Shown piece by piece: positions 32,996 to 47,300 of a stretch of 64,000 nucleotides of DNA. The notes under the pieces were generated by a model that ran no database searches, was not told the DNA's origin, and saw nothing but the letters and a program-made list of their open reading frames with translations. The DNA is from Bugulina stolonifera. Its lineage: Eukaryota > Bryozoa > Gymnolaemata > Cheilostomatida > Bugulidae. The first letter of the stretch is position 1, and every line of letters begins with the position of its first letter. A program made the position numbers and the translations under genes. The stretch spans positions 13,998,099 through 14,062,098 of the forward strand of contig OW285193.1 in assembly GCA_935421135.1 (NCBI GenBank). The letters are read 5' to 3'.

Positions 32996-35495
32996 ATGAA
33001 AATACTCAACTCTAACACCACAGCTCTTCTGCTTCTACTTATAGCTCTACTGCCCTTCTTCGATGTAGGTAAGTCACGAGCATTGAGTGTACTATTATAT
33101 TGGTAATTGTGTTTATGCTGTGTATTGCCTACATATACAATGTATATACACACTGCTGTTGCAATTGACACAATCATACAATTATACAACATATATCATA
33201 TAATGTTATATCATATTTCTATGTTTTCTTAATCATATTTTGGAACTAACTAACTACATGTATGATCTTTTTGCCAGTAAAATGAAACAGATCTTGTGTT
33301 TTATTGCATGTACACGTATGTGTCTTCTGATGCCAACGTGTCCATCTCAACATTTTAGCTAGTGGTAGAAGCACATTGATGGACGCGATTGATCTCATCC
33401 TGTCAGGGAAAGCCAATGATATTCTGAACAATGAGAAAGTAACTCCCAAACCTCACCATCACAAACACAAAATTAATGCTCTCGAGGTAAGCCCTTGAAT
33501 GTGAATAGAGATTAAATTGTAACCGTCTTTTAAGCAAACAGTAAATTTAAATTGTTTTGAGGATTATTACCTTTTACTTTGTAGTTACGACTGCAGTCCT
33601 TTAATCAGAAAGAGAGTAAAATATGCACCAGCCGCATATAAATAATGATAATACTGATAGACATCCCAGCGTTCATCTACATGTACTTGTTAGGAATGAT
33701 GCTCTCTGTTCTCTGTGCTAGAATACTAGCAGTGAAGGTTATGTTGTACATTAAATAAAGTTATATACATATATGTCTTAACTATTAATATGTTTATGTA
33801 GAAGATACTGTTACGTTGATGTATACTATTGATAGAAAAAGGATGATCAGCCATCAAGCACATTCTCCCAGATACCTGTCAGTCCGACATCTGCATCAAA
33901 GAGGTATGGAGGCAATTCCTGGACGAAAGCATGTAATCAGGTATGATGTTTCTGTAACTTGTTTACAAAACAGTACTATGATTTACCCTATCCAGTTTGA
34001 ACTCTATCATATAATACAGCCATCTTCTATTGCAATGTACATATAATTTGATATTTGCATCCCCTACTTGCAGAATGGAAACATCTCTGGTTACTGTTCA
34101 GAGACAATAACACACATATTAAATATTAATCATATTCGTATATGTTTTAAAAGAAGGATCTTAAATTTAGAATCTTCATATTTAGAATCCTCCTTTGAAA
34201 ACATGTTATGGAGATTGATACTTGTATTGTTCTACAATATGTATATTGAACAATCAAAAATATATTTTATAATAGATGTCTGGAAATAGTACCCATACTC
34301 ATTTAACTCTATGTTGTATGATAATATAACTATTACACACTTAATCCTATGTGTATTAGACACTTACCTATCGGGCATTGCGACGTGCACGGAATAGCGA
34401 TGGTGAAATAGTGGATATATGGCAACCGCCCTCTTCAGAGAAACCACTGGAGTTTCCCCACGTTACTTGTACGGATACTGGTGCACCTTGTAATGGAATA
34501 CGTCATAGGTGTGTTCCTTGTACAACATACATTATGTATTTATCTTTTCTGTTGGGTTTTGATTATCCACCTCATAAAAAGTTAGTAGAGGGAAAGATAG
34601 TCCCTCAGAATACGCCCAGTTACAGTTTCCCGGCATTACACAATTCAGCAGTTTCCTTGTTTTCTATTTGCTGAGTTTTGGATAGCCGTTGGAATAGCTT
34701 CTAGTTGTCTGAGCCATTGCATGTGAATGATTTATATGGGACCATAGTAAGGAAGCATCTTTAATTGGTCCGAGTTGGCCCAATAGGAATGGTGCATTGG
34801 AGTGTAAGGTAACACAAGGAGTAAGAGTTACAATTGTACTCCTTGGGTAGCATAACACTCTGTATTTGGTAGGGAGAGGGACATCTTTTGGCCAAAGTTA
34901 ACCATCTTTCCTTCTACTATATTTGACTCATGCATAGAAGGAATATTTAGAATAATAGTTCTTGTACACATTACACACTCTCACACATGTGACCTTATGT
35001 TCATGTTATATACAGTAACATGTGGTTACTATGATCAATATCTTTCATAACGAAGCTTAAGTTTTATGTTTATACATGTGTGAGAAATTATTTATTAGCC
35101 TGAGCAATTGTTTCCTACATTAATCTTCTTTAAGACAGTGTTGAAAATATAACAGCAATCATTATGATAAAGTACTTGTAGCAATGTGCGGTGATTCAAG
35201 TATCCATAAAGTCAAAATATCTACATGTATTATATCTATTTCTGAAATGGAACATAAAAAGATATTTAACTCAACCTACAGGTGTCTCTATTACACACGT
35301 CTGAAATAATATTTTAGATTTGAATCAAAATGTGAAACTTGGCACGGACTGATATTGGCAAGGATATCTACCCCTGGAGTAGGGGTTGGTTACAACCTGA
35401 GCTATATTATGGCTCCTATGGGCTGCCAGTGCGTTCTGAGACCCAAGTTGGAAAGAGAACACAACTTCCACAATGAACTGTTTGACAAGTTCTAA
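32996..35495 (+). CDS. Secreted Spaetzle/neurotrophin-like cystine-knot pro-protein (210 aa, 5 exons)
   Basis: Exons: 32996-33068, 33359-33486, 33836-33940, 34360-34508, 35318-35495; 633 nt in frame, stop TAA. Residues 1-24 are a clear signal peptide (ALLLLLLIALLPFF core). A short His/Lys-rich pro-region follows, then a dibasic KR at 89-90, which would release a mature part of about 120 residues. That part has exactly six cysteines: C100, C139, C146, C157, C188, C190, spaced 38, 6, 10, 30 and 1. The 6- and 30-residue gaps, the closing GCQCVL and a tryptophan (W123) 15 residues before the second half-knot resemble Drosophila Spaetzle, and the order also matches neurotrophins. It would act as an extracellular ligand, perhaps for a Toll-like or other receptor. 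Alternatives are an IL-17-like or unrelated cystine knot. Orthology is unproven; the fold call is moderate. Confidence 0.62.
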
Positions 35496-37253
35496 AGAAA
35501 CTGATTTTTATTCAAGACGAAAATGTGTTGTGGTATTATTGTTTTCTATTTATTTATTTATTTCATTTTAATAAATTGCTAGCTTCTTGGATATACTATT
35601 TATAATTTTATATACAAAGTAGTTGTAAGGTAGGTTAAAATGGCTCACTTTCACATATTGACAAACTGTTTATTCCTGTTACTGGCTGCAGACTTTCATG
35701 TCACAAATGATGATTGCAAAATAAATGATAAAAGTACTTGAACTTCTGTAAAGACTCACCTTGCAACTTGAAAGTTTTGATTGGTCACTAAAAGTAAAAA
35801 ATTAGACTTGTGACAACTAGGATTTTCTAAATTAAAACTTGCAAACATATTTGAGTTTATAGAAAAAATATGAAGCCACTTGCAGGAACTCAAATGCAGG
35901 TACCACATTCTACTCAGCCTGATAAAGGAATTTTAAAAAAGAAATGGAAAGTGTCCCATCTACAAGTTCACTATATTATGATGCCACATCATCATATATC
36001 AGTAAAGAATTTGTATTTTAGAAAGGTCAGTTACAATATATTTTCGCACAGAATTCATGTGTTCCGTATGGGGTGCAATATCGTTAAATTTTGGGAGGAG
36101 TTGTCCTTTCACTAATAACGAAATACATTAGAAATATTTCTACTTGTTTAGCCATTGGATAATGGCTCGCATACGCACATCTAATTTGTCGAAGTGTCAA
36201 CCAATAAAACTGTAGGACTAATTTGTTTCAAAATGGATGCTCGCATAGCAACCAACCAGTAGGCAATATTTTTCACTTCACACAGAAAGATATTTGCATT
36301 CGAATTCGGAGCAATTACTCACTAGTATTAAGAAAGATTAATATTAGTACTTTGTTTCACATTTGCTTCATAATTTACTGCTGTAGTAGATAATATAAAA
36401 CAAATATAAATTTAAAACAAAATTAAAATAATACGGTCTATTAGTATTATAGCTGCATGGTTCTGATATCTAATCTGGTAACTCAGATTTTTGATGAAAT
36501 TTTTTATTTAACATTTTACAAATATGATTAGCAAATTTTATTCTTTGCTAGAAAACATAAATTTAAAAGGTGTGGGCATGTTTGAATATTTTAAAATATT
36601 TTATTTGTATTTGGCTTATATTATTTATTCTTTGCATTTTATTTTATTTCAAGTTAAAATAACTTAATTTGTTTAGCCTTTGCTCTGTTAAAACTTAAAA
36701 TGCAAGATCCTGGTCATCATAAAATAATCTATCTTAAGATTACGAGTCACAGACCGACAATTACAATAGATGAATAGATATCAATCATTGACTTAATGAC
36801 TCTTACTTACTATAAACAGTGAGTAGTGAAGTTTATAATGGAATTTGAGCCTACAGTCTTATTTGTAAAATTGCTGGAAGCTGAGGTAAGCATGTGTAAT
36901 ATTTTCATGAACTGGTGTTGTAAGATAGTACACAGCATTTGACTCTGTGTTGAAAGTAGAACACCAGGTTAGCTTCATCTTTCTCGCAGAGTAGAAGTTT
37001 GGTCCCTGAGGGTTGATGAGGCCGGATGGGCTGACTATTACTTGCTAGAGAATCATTGTATCAGTAAGGGTGGTTTTATTACATGTAGGTCTTTTACCCT
37101 ACCTATATTTAGCTTTTATTGTACAATAAATGTGTCTGACTCAGTCCTTTCAGATCTCAACAATGATTTCATTAGTCTCCTGGTGAAATACACTTTCAGG
37201 TAGTTGTTAGTTATGTGACAACCAAATAAATAATATGTTTTGCTTGTAGGAGA
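35496..37253. other. Intergenic region upstream of the LRRC34-like gene
   Basis: A poly(A) signal AATAAA for the cystine-knot gene lies at 35570-35575. The rest is very AT-rich. A possible upstream exon at 36838-36888 starts ATGGAATTTGAG and ends at a good donor (GAG|GTAAGC), but joining it to the next exon gives a stop within seven codons, so it is at most an untranslated leader exon. Confidence 0.45.
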
Positions 37254-40101
37254 ATGGCTACTATATATGATACTTTTCGACAGTTTGAGGCAACACTGTC
37301 GACTAGCACCTGCCCCCAATCTGAGTATATCAAACAAGTGCTAACAAGGGAAAAGCAGCTTGATGCCATGTATGTATGTATACTTGTGTTCAAATATGGC
37401 ACCTTCAATATATTTTGAAAATGATCGTAAACTATCAGTGAGAAATAACCGATGTAGTTATGTTTCAAAATAGTGAACCTAAAGATTCTCTACACCTTGC
37501 TCTGCCTGGAAATGTACATCTAAAGGAAAATCAACAGAAACTAACTGACGCTGATATAGAATTTCTAGTGTCACTGCTGAAAGGTAACACCTGCATTACC
37601 AGCTTAGACTTGAGGTACAACAGAATAACAGACAGTGGAGCTAAACTTCTAGCTCAAGCCATTAAGGTAAGATACATTCACCACAACTATATTAGCATTG
37701 GACTCAACTGCTAGGATTTAGTTTTTCATATCTTGCACCATGAATGGCAAACATGGCAGCAGAACAATAGTTGATCAGCCAACTTTATCTAAATTTTCCG
37801 CAAAGTATTTTGAATCTTAATGAAATGTAAAAATATTATACAATATTATGTATTGTATTTGATAGGAAACATCAACCCTTGTTCATATAAACCTTAATGG
37901 AAATGATATTGGGGAAGAGGGAGCAAAGGCTCTTGCAAGTGCCCTGCAGGTAACTTATAACATTTTCCTAACGATATGCTGTCCGGGTTGTAACAAGTTA
38001 GGTGTTACATGTTACCCTGCCAGAGATGCAATGCTATTGACGAAATCAAAATATGATGTTTTTCTGTAGAAGTCTTGCTCACAAGTTAACGTCACCGCAT
38101 TGCTAAACTACCTGTTTCTTTCAGGACAATGAAACTGTGAAAGAACTGCGTTTAAAAAGCAACAAAATTGGAAATGCGGGTGGAATGGCCTTTGCTCAGA
38201 TGTTGCAAGTAAGCATTTTTCTTTTTGCTATTTTACTTGCACAATGAGGGTATGCTAATCTATAGTCCCAAACATCAAACACACTACATCTGTAGACGTC
38301 GGGCTATTTAATAATTTCAACCAATTCAAATTACACCATGCCATGTTGGGGTTTGAAAATAGGAACAAATGAGTTGACAACTCCTAACTTCACTGACTGA
38401 ACAATGAACAATAAACTAATCTACAAATATACATGTTGTAGTTAAACACAGCACTACAGAGGTTGGACCTGAGTGATACTGATCTAAAGACAGAAGCGGT
38501 CATAGCTATAAGTACTGTACTCAGAAGTAACAGAACTCTTCAGTTTCTGGAGATCAACAGACCTCTTCTCTTTACACACCAGGAAGAACCCACCGTTCAC
38601 TTTGCTAAAATGTTGAAGGTAAGTTTCAAAATCGATCCGAGAGCAACTAGGTCATACACAAAGCGTTTTGAATACAAATATAGCTAAAAAACTACATTCT
38701 ATTTATAGCTGTAATATAATAATAGTCTATGAAGTTAGATTCTGGTCCATTTAATCAGATGAATCTAATATGGCTACCAGTAGAAATCATGTGGTTTTCT
38801 TTATCTCGTAGGTTAACAATACACTACAAGGGCTGAGTATGATGAAATATGATATGAGAGACTTTGGAGTGGGTCAGCTTGCTGAGAATTTGCTTGAAAA
38901 CATGTCACTCACTCACCTAGACTTGAGCTGGTAAGTCGATTGTTTGATCCACAGGCTAAATCACTGAACATAGTAGAATACATAATATATCATGGTATTA
39001 CACTATTCATTTGGTAATTTTAGGTAATGTGGTTATCACTTGAAGTAAATTTGTTAAAATTAATAATATAATTCCTGCCAGAATATAATATGCAAATAAT
39101 ACATTTATATTTAGACTATAACAATTTTTTGTAGCAACCGAATAACCAGAGATGGGATGGAGTTGTTAGCTCGAGTTCTCAGAAACAACACATCTATAAC
39201 TCATCTAGACCTCAGTAATAACAGACTGGAATGTCCCGGGGCAAAATTTTTGGCTACAGCTTTGGCCTACTCCAATACCAACCTCACCTGGTGAGATTAT
39301 CATAAAACTGTAGCCATGTTCTATAAGGGGATCAATAGGAAGTTTTATTCTAGTACTACTGCTACTTATATCATAATATTTTACCTGCGATCAAAAATTA
39401 ATATTGATATGTACACACACGACATGTAAATCTATTGTGTAGATTTTAGTTCCCAGCGATACTGGGCTCTACAGACATCTATGAATTATAATTAGACTGC
39501 CTACACTTATTCGATACGCTATGAATAAGACATGGTGCTGTATTGTAGTGTATCCGTCAGATATAACAACATCAAAGGTAAAGGTTTGTGTCGTCTGGCA
39601 GATGCTATGAAACAGAACACAACTCTTAATAAGTTATACATGTGGGGAAATGTATTGGAGGAGACGGCTTGTATTGTAAGTACACACATAGTGTGCTGCT
39701 ATGTGTAGCCAAGGTTCCAATTATTCTAATAGAATGGACGGGCATACAGCATACTCACCCATTCTTTCTTTGTCTGGAAGTTTGCAAAACTGGCTAACAT
39801 ACAGGCGCTAGCTAGTGCTACATTGTCATTCCACATATTGATTGAATATAATGAGGAATGTAAAGATTTTTATTAAAACAAAAAATATTTTATCTGCTGC
39901 AGTTATAAAGTGTCTTCTATTTATTTATTTCAGGCTGTGAAACAGTTACTGGATGCTGGAAGGTTTCAGGAAACAGACTTAGATGTTAAACCTTATGTAG
40001 TTGATGATGTGACAAATCTCTGTGAGTTGAACACCGCCCCGCATCGGTTTGACTATTGGAAACCAGTCTATGGTGATGACATCCCAGATCAACTTGTCTG
40101 A
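37254..40101 (+). CDS. LRRC34-like leucine-rich repeat protein (407 aa, 9 exons)
   Basis: Exons: 37254-37369, 37474-37666, 37866-37949, 38125-38208, 38442-38618, 38812-38930, 39135-39290, 39549-39675, 39934-40101; 1224 nt in frame. After an N-terminal helical part, ribonuclease-inhibitor-type repeats follow: LDLRYNRIT, INLNGNDIG, LRLKSNKIG, LDLSDTDLK, LDLSCNRIT, LDLSNNRLE, VSVRYNNIK and LYMWGNVLE. Exons 3 and 4 are each 84 nt, one 28-residue repeat per exon in phase 0, as expected for this repeat type. The C terminus (DLDVKPYVVDDV then FDYWKPVYGDD) recalls vertebrate LRRC34, whose length is similar. There is no NACHT or death domain, so it is not an NLR. LRRC34 is linked to germline, stem-cell and ciliated tissues in vertebrates; the role here is unknown. 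Confidence 0.78.
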
Positions 40102-41349
40102 GAAAATGACATTAGTCAACCTTAATTTTCTACAACATCAAGTTCTAAAATACTGGGTTACTGATCACCCACCCAACCCTTTGCTAAGAAATACATCTAG
40201 AGATTCAACTATTGAGACCTTCAAGAGACTTTCATGAAGATTATTATTAGACCATATACAAGGGGTGTTTTGTTATGTAGAGTTGTCAGCTTTTGCAAGA
40301 AAGAGAAGATAACTCCAACATGCTGTAAGTTATCATACCAACTCTAGATTATTCCTACTAACAGGATACTGCTATCTGTTTGAATGTATATTAAGCATCT
40401 TACTTTTGCAGATTACTGTATATTTACAGATTTACTTTACATTAAAAGTTTTAAATTTGTATATTAATTATAAATAAAAATTTATGGAGTATACAAGCTA
40501 AATGCATAGCCAAATTCCCTAATTAGTTTGTCTGCCATCAGCATCTCCCATGGAGAAGAACACAGTCTTTGGATACTAGCACATTGTGAAAGGCCAATCT
40601 ACTCTGACAACCAATCACTGTTCTGTATTTATTTTAGTATTTATCTCATCGTTCTCTTCTCTCTTTAAACAGCAGCATGCATTGAGAGGATTCTCACTCT
40701 CTGCTTCTACAAGTAACAAAACTTACTATTATTAGTACTAGTACAATGATTGTATTATACACTATCACATGTACTGAACCCTGTTGTAATTGGTTAATAT
40801 CAGGTACAACAGATCTAATTGCAGAAACTATTCAAAATAAGCCGTTTTTATTGGCTGGAACTATATGCCTAGTCCATGGAGCCAGGTTCCCATCTAGCTG
40901 AGCCTTCAGGTACTAGACATGATATATTAAAAAAATGTATATTTATATTATATTGCTAGTACATTGCATATTATGTACTTCCAAATACCTAGAGTTATCC
41001 TCTCTTAATTTTTGCAAACAAAGGGAGAACAACTCCTGCTAAAATGAACTGATTTAGTACAAATCATGTACATGATTGTATAATGTTAATGCATATGTAA
41101 AACAGCGGCGTATGATCACACATGTATTAGCATATAACTATAATTTACATGTCCATTCACATTGTGCAACATGTTTAAATGCACATGCACATTGTATTAT
41201 GTATAACGCGCATCTACACCATACTTATTACTAGTATACATAGATACTGTAGATTTATGTGTATTTGTATAATACTTATATAATGCAAGTACAAGTCGTT
41301 TAGAAGCATTAAGAAATATTAGTACATGTAGTACATAGTATGTACTTAC
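40102..41349. other. Region between LRRC34-like and SLC22 gene 1
   Basis: A forward AATAAA at 40473-40478 would end the LRRC34-like transcript. On the minus strand it must contain the terminal exon of SLC22 gene 1, because the exon at 41350-41467 ends in a splice donor. The best candidate I find is 40869-40912 (stop TAG, 14 codons), with a mediocre acceptor. No other feature is seen. Confidence 0.4.
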
Positions 41350-44300
41350 CACAGAGAGAGTCTGGGAGTTTTCTGCCCTTAGTTTCTGGTAAGAGAATGG
41401 CTATTAGCCCTGCAATTAGTGCTATGCCTCCAAATATTACATATGGAAGGTTGTGCCATAGGTCATCCTGGAAATTACATGTAGATTGAAATTAGGTTGT
41501 GTTGTGTTGTGATTGTAAAATATTAATTATATGTAACTATACTATAATGCTATTACTACAACTATTATTTTATGCAGTCATATAAAACTTGGGGCGAAAA
41601 ATATAAGATAACTATTCCACTTGAGCAGAAAGACACAATTCAGTCCAAAGTTACTCAAAGTTACCGAAGCAGTAGCATCCTATTATCCAAGTCGAATTAT
41701 GATACATTTCCAACATGTTGTGGAATAAAAGCAGTTTTTTATCTCTGACCAATTGATAGGTTGAAGTAAACTTACACTGAGAACCAAATAAGGAGATATA
41801 GCTCCGCCCACTCTGGCTACACTAGACCCTAAGCCTAGGGCAGTCACTCTTGCCTGAAAATAGACATGCAGGTTCAATAAATTGTATGAAAAACTCTACA
41901 ATTATTGTGTGCTAGAAGCATGTATAATCATGCGAATTTAATACTGCATTGTATGATATACATTGTATATATACAAACACAAATAAGGTTTGTACATTTC
42001 TTAGGTAAATTAGGCCCAGGTCTCGATGATAAAGATTAAATGTTTTTGTTAGAATGCCAGGAATTTACAACCAATGGATTATAGACTACAATCTTATGTA
42101 GGTAGACTCACAGATGTTGGGTATAGCTCAGCAGTGACCACGTAGACCAGCTCAAACTCTGTAGTCATGAACAGCGTACCAATCATACTCATAACTATTA
42201 CACCAGCCTGGATTCCTGCAAAAAAGTATTATTATTATCATACACAATGGACATTCCAAGACAAGACCTTAATTACCTGAGAAACCAGATCACTATATTC
42301 CACATTCAATATATTTACTAATTTATGATAAAATATTCTTTGCTACAATGGACTGCGCATGTGTAATATTTTCTCTTGGAGTTATATTATTTTATCCGTA
42401 TTTAGCAAATTGAGAATAAAACTTTATTCATTGTGTATTGCCCGAGTTTGTAAAGTCATATAGAATATATTAACACACTAGTAATTTAGCTTCTGTAGAT
42501 TTTACCTACCATATGTAGCAAAGAGGGGGACAACTGCAAAGACGACACATGCTACTAAGAATGCAGAGGAAACTGCTATTCTCCTACCAAGCTTAATGTA
42601 CCACATTGCAAAGAACTGTAGCAGGCCGACAGCTTGCAACAGGTAGTTGTTGGTGTAGATATTTCCGGCAATGTTGCCTAAAATAAAAAATTATAATTTA
42701 TAGTTTCAGAAAGATTGTAAAATTTAAAACGTTGGACACCCTGGTAGATATAGTTACTACAACATGCAGAGAAATGTAGCTAGGCCTAGCTATCATTCAA
42801 GCTACACTTTCTATACTCTCTTTGTAAAGAAATGGAACTTCTAATGGTTTCGACTTTCTATGGCTTTGTCACCAGAAATGATGGAAGAAGTAACCTGGTT
42901 AAATTCTTGTGAGTACATGTTACTGTAGTTCACCAACTTATTTACCCCAGATTCTAGTAACATAGCGGACCTCAACCCAAACTAGGGTGCAACATTTTAT
43001 GATGCCTAAAACCTTGAAAGAGTGGAGATATTTAGATAGGCTTAGTTTCTTGCTTGTGGCCGAGTTGTTGGGCAAGGGGGTCAATGAAATACAGAGAAGA
43101 GCATATGCTATTCCAACCATTGAACCCTCCAGTTGACTATAGAGAAGGAAATGGGATGGTAGTTTATTATCCACACAAAGGTGTGTGAATGAGGTTTTAT
43201 AGTTAAATTTTCTAATTCAAATGTAGGTCTGACTATTAATACAGGTAGCATGTTACTTATTATGTACCTAGCTTTATTTTGCTTTATGCTACTAAAACAA
43301 CAAACAACAATGCACGTTGATTATCTCATGACCAGTGTGGTAGCCAGGGAGCTGTTACCTTTTAATCAAATCTTTGTTTACATTTGATTAAAAATTTTGT
43401 TGACTCACAGAGTCATAGTGAAATATGAACTTGTTTGTAACTTAATCGCTAACATGATCCTTGTAGCAAGTCATAGCAGTAGACATGGTTTTATGAGCAG
43501 TGGGGTGGCAAAGAGGGAAAGTCTACTTTCAACATAAAATTACCCGCAAAAAATATAGGTTGTCATGCTGTGATATATATAGCCTACGTACCAACATTAT
43601 AAAGTACTCCAAAGTAGACTATAGATACACTGAACCATAGAACACTGACTAATAAAGTTTTGTTTCTTAAATTCGGAGTCTTGAAGAGAGCTAGTACATT
43701 TCCTTTTGATTTGGGCTACAAACAGAATCACACAAAAATGTGGTTTGAATATTATACAGTTAAATAACTACACAGTCTAGAATACTATATATATGTATGT
43801 GTATATCCTATTGCATGTAATATACAGTGAGCTGATTATATAATCTATTACATGTATATTAGAAGTACAAAAATATTTTTTGAAATATTGAAAGACAATT
43901 GGGTCAGTCATGCTGCCTTGTATGCACTTACCTAGTATTCATAAGAGTTGCTCTCTCCTACATATATTTACCTGGTATTCCAGATATACATGAAGATTCT
44001 CTGGTACTTCCACTTTGTTTATGCGACCGGATCTCTTAAAGTATTTGATAGCTTCCTCAGTTCTACCCTGACTTAGCAGCCATCGTGGTGAGTCATCCAT
44101 AATCCTAACCAGAGCATTAGTATAAAAACTATAATTATTGTGATTTTCAGAAACTCATTTTTTTAGCAAAATTAAAAAAATATATTACCAGTAAAGGCTC
44201 GGCTACACGAGAGGTCAAATGTTCATTTTCAGCTGATGGCGCCCCTTTTGTTCGCCTATGCAAAGATTTATTAGCATGTTCGTCTTTTCGGCCTAGGCGT

Positions 44301-47300
44301 CCCAGAGCGCTTTAATGATTGGCTAATATTAGATACAAAGCTAAAATTGTATAGTTTATTAGAAATCAGCTTTGCTTATTGTCTGGATATCAACCAATGC
44401 TAATGAACAAAGAACTAGTTCTGTCAGAGTTTACGGCCTCTCGTGTAACCGAACCTCAGAAAGGTCTCTATAATATAGCCAAGCTCACCAATAGTAAGGA
44501 ATGTAGAGTAGATAACTTAGAGCACAGGCTAGCTGGAAATGTCTCCAGTTTCTTAGAAGCTGTGCCATTGCTGTCACTATCACTCCCCCTACACTGTACA
44601 CCACTCCGTGTAGAATACCGGCTGTCCCACGGTGCTTCATTATCTCACAAACTATAAATATTTACCACAGCAAATAAAATCATCCTCATAATCTTCCCAG
44701 AATTCAACTCACTCTCAGAGATTCCAGTGTAAACATTAAGAACACCCCTGTTGTACACAAATAAAGGAAGGGCCATGAATTTTGTAAACTAGAGCTCTTT
44801 GAATGGATGATAGATAAACATATACATGTATAATGGAAGGATGAACTCAACACATAAGATAGATTATGTCAATAGCTAGTACACCGATTTCTGTTGACAG
44901 CTGTACAAAGGAAGTACTCACCGTAAACATAGCCAGCATTCCTGGCTCCAGCAGTGAATATTCCAAGTATCAACCTCATCACTGCTAACATCCACAGGTT
45001 GACAGAGAAGCTGGAGATAACTCCAAATATTGCCATGCAGACATTGGAGATGAGCAACAGTTTACTTCTTCCATATCTACATACAGGTATGTTATGCATT
45101 CAACACTTGAAGTTGTCATAGTAGACAGTCTCTGCTTTCAAGATCAATGAAATCTAGTCTCAACAGTGTTTCAGTATATGTGTAGAACTTGGGCTAGAGT
45201 CAGCACTCAATTACCAAGTGACCAACCAAAAGTTCCATTGAACATGGCTATCAGAACTAAGTCCAATTTGATATGTAGGTAAACATATATTATTGCATTA
45301 CTACTGCACCCAAGCATTAAATGCTTACAATAAGAAATAATGACCTTCTTCCAGTAAAAAAAAATAAAATCACATGGCTTGATTACTCCTGCATATTTTA
45401 CAATGTTGTTAGTTTACACCAACCTATCAGAGAGGTTAGCCAGAACTATACATCCAATAAGAAAGCCACACATGTAGAGAGAGTTAGCTACGGCAGTCTT
45501 CCATTTTCCATTGCAAGAATTGATATCCCACTGAAAATGAGGCAATAATTATTATTGTAATGATAAGCAGGGTAAACGCACTTATACCATTGCTGTTATC
45601 ATGTTACATTGTCTTATACTTGTACTAACAGTCCTCACCACATGGCAACATATAACACCACACCATATCACATCACATAATACCACATACACAACATTAC
45701 ATCTGCAACATCACATTACATCGCATAGCACTCCATTATACAGTACTACGCTGCAGTTCTCGTCACATAATATGACTGATCGCCTTAACATAGTACTCAC
45801 ACTCCACATCCCATATACTGTAGTACCATAGTACCATGCACACTTCACACCACATAGCATCATACCACTACAATAGTAGTTAGTAGTCTAGAACGGCACT
45901 GAGATCACACAATTTATCATGTCTATTTTGGGTTGGCAGACAAGATCTAAATACAAATTACTATTTTATCTTCTCCTTATGAGAATGCTGTTAAAATCTA
46001 CACCGTTACACAGATGTACCTGTTTAATATGTGTTCATAATCCTACAGTGCTGTCATGCTCCCACCCACCTCTGACATGATGGTGAGTTTGAACTCAGAC
46101 TGGTCATAGTCCCAACTGTCACATTTTATCTCCTTCTCCAGCAGAACTTGAGTGAAATTCTCAGTTATACCATCTCCGTATCTGACTGACTTGTTGTATG
46201 TGCATGTATCTAGAATACAGACAGGTTGTAGAATGCTAGTAGCTATTAAGAGAGATAAAGGTGCGTCTGCCCGAACAGAACTAATCTTGATGACCATTAT
46301 AATTTACATGTACACGACATCTTGAAAAGTTTTCTGAAAAATATAAATCCGTGACAACTCACAAATGAATGCCACTAGTCCATGGATCATGAAAATATTT
46401 TTCATCGTTTATCATAATTTCATGAGTGTAGTATAAATGAAAACCTAGTATTTCTGTTAACAATTTAAAGCTTCTTGTAAGTACTACAGAGATAGATATA
46501 TAGGTTCTTTATAAGTCATCATAATTGAACTTGAGATGATCAGAAATTATCTTCAAAATCTAAAATATTTCAAGAACTACTTTTGCATCTACCAGATTTG
46601 TTTAGCAATTAGTTGAACTTGAAATAAAAATAATATATAATAGAAGATGAGCTCTACCTGCTGCATATACGAGGAGAGAGGTTTGGTTGTTGCTGTCAGT
46701 CCAATTAGTAGAAAGTGGAACTTTACATTTATGTTCCTGATTACCACCAATAAATATGTAGCCATTATTGTTGAACACAGTTGAGAACGTTACCAATGAC
46801 AACAGGACTGCAAAAAAGCATCAAAATAATATCAGTTATAGAAGGTCAACTGCTTTATAAAGTTATAAGTATGCAATGCGACATATACTATGCGTAATAC
46901 ATGCTACGGTATGAAATGACATACAATCTGTGTCATATTCTATAATATATGATCATGGATATTACACATGCATATGTATGTGCATGTATATAGCACTGTG
47001 TACATACGAATACTTGTGACGATACATACTTGTAGTGTTGTACATAGAGTAATACCGTTGATTTAAAAAATTTGCCAAGTCTTTCTGTTGAAAAAGTTTA
47101 GTAAATGAAAATAATATGCTTGGTTGGCCAGTTGACAATCTAGAAGTTCCTTGTTGGTGCATATGATGCATAGTGAATGCGAATTGTGTGGCTATGCAGT
47201 ATTACGTGATTTACTGTTAATCATGTGACTTACTGAAAAGAAAGACCTGGTAGCGTCCAGTACCATATTTGGTCATAGCCTCTTCATAGGACATGCTGAC

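Noticed and set aside
34074..34289. Possible extra exon of the cystine-knot gene (starts NGNISGYCSE)
   Set aside because: It has an acceptor but no clear donor at the right phase; joining 33940 directly to 34360 is in frame at phase 0 and gives a clean six-cysteine pattern.
36838..36888. Upstream coding exon MEFEPTVLFVKLLEAE for the LRRC34-like gene
   Set aside because: Splicing to the exon at 37250 gives a stop after six codons (ENGYYI, stop); at most an untranslated exon.
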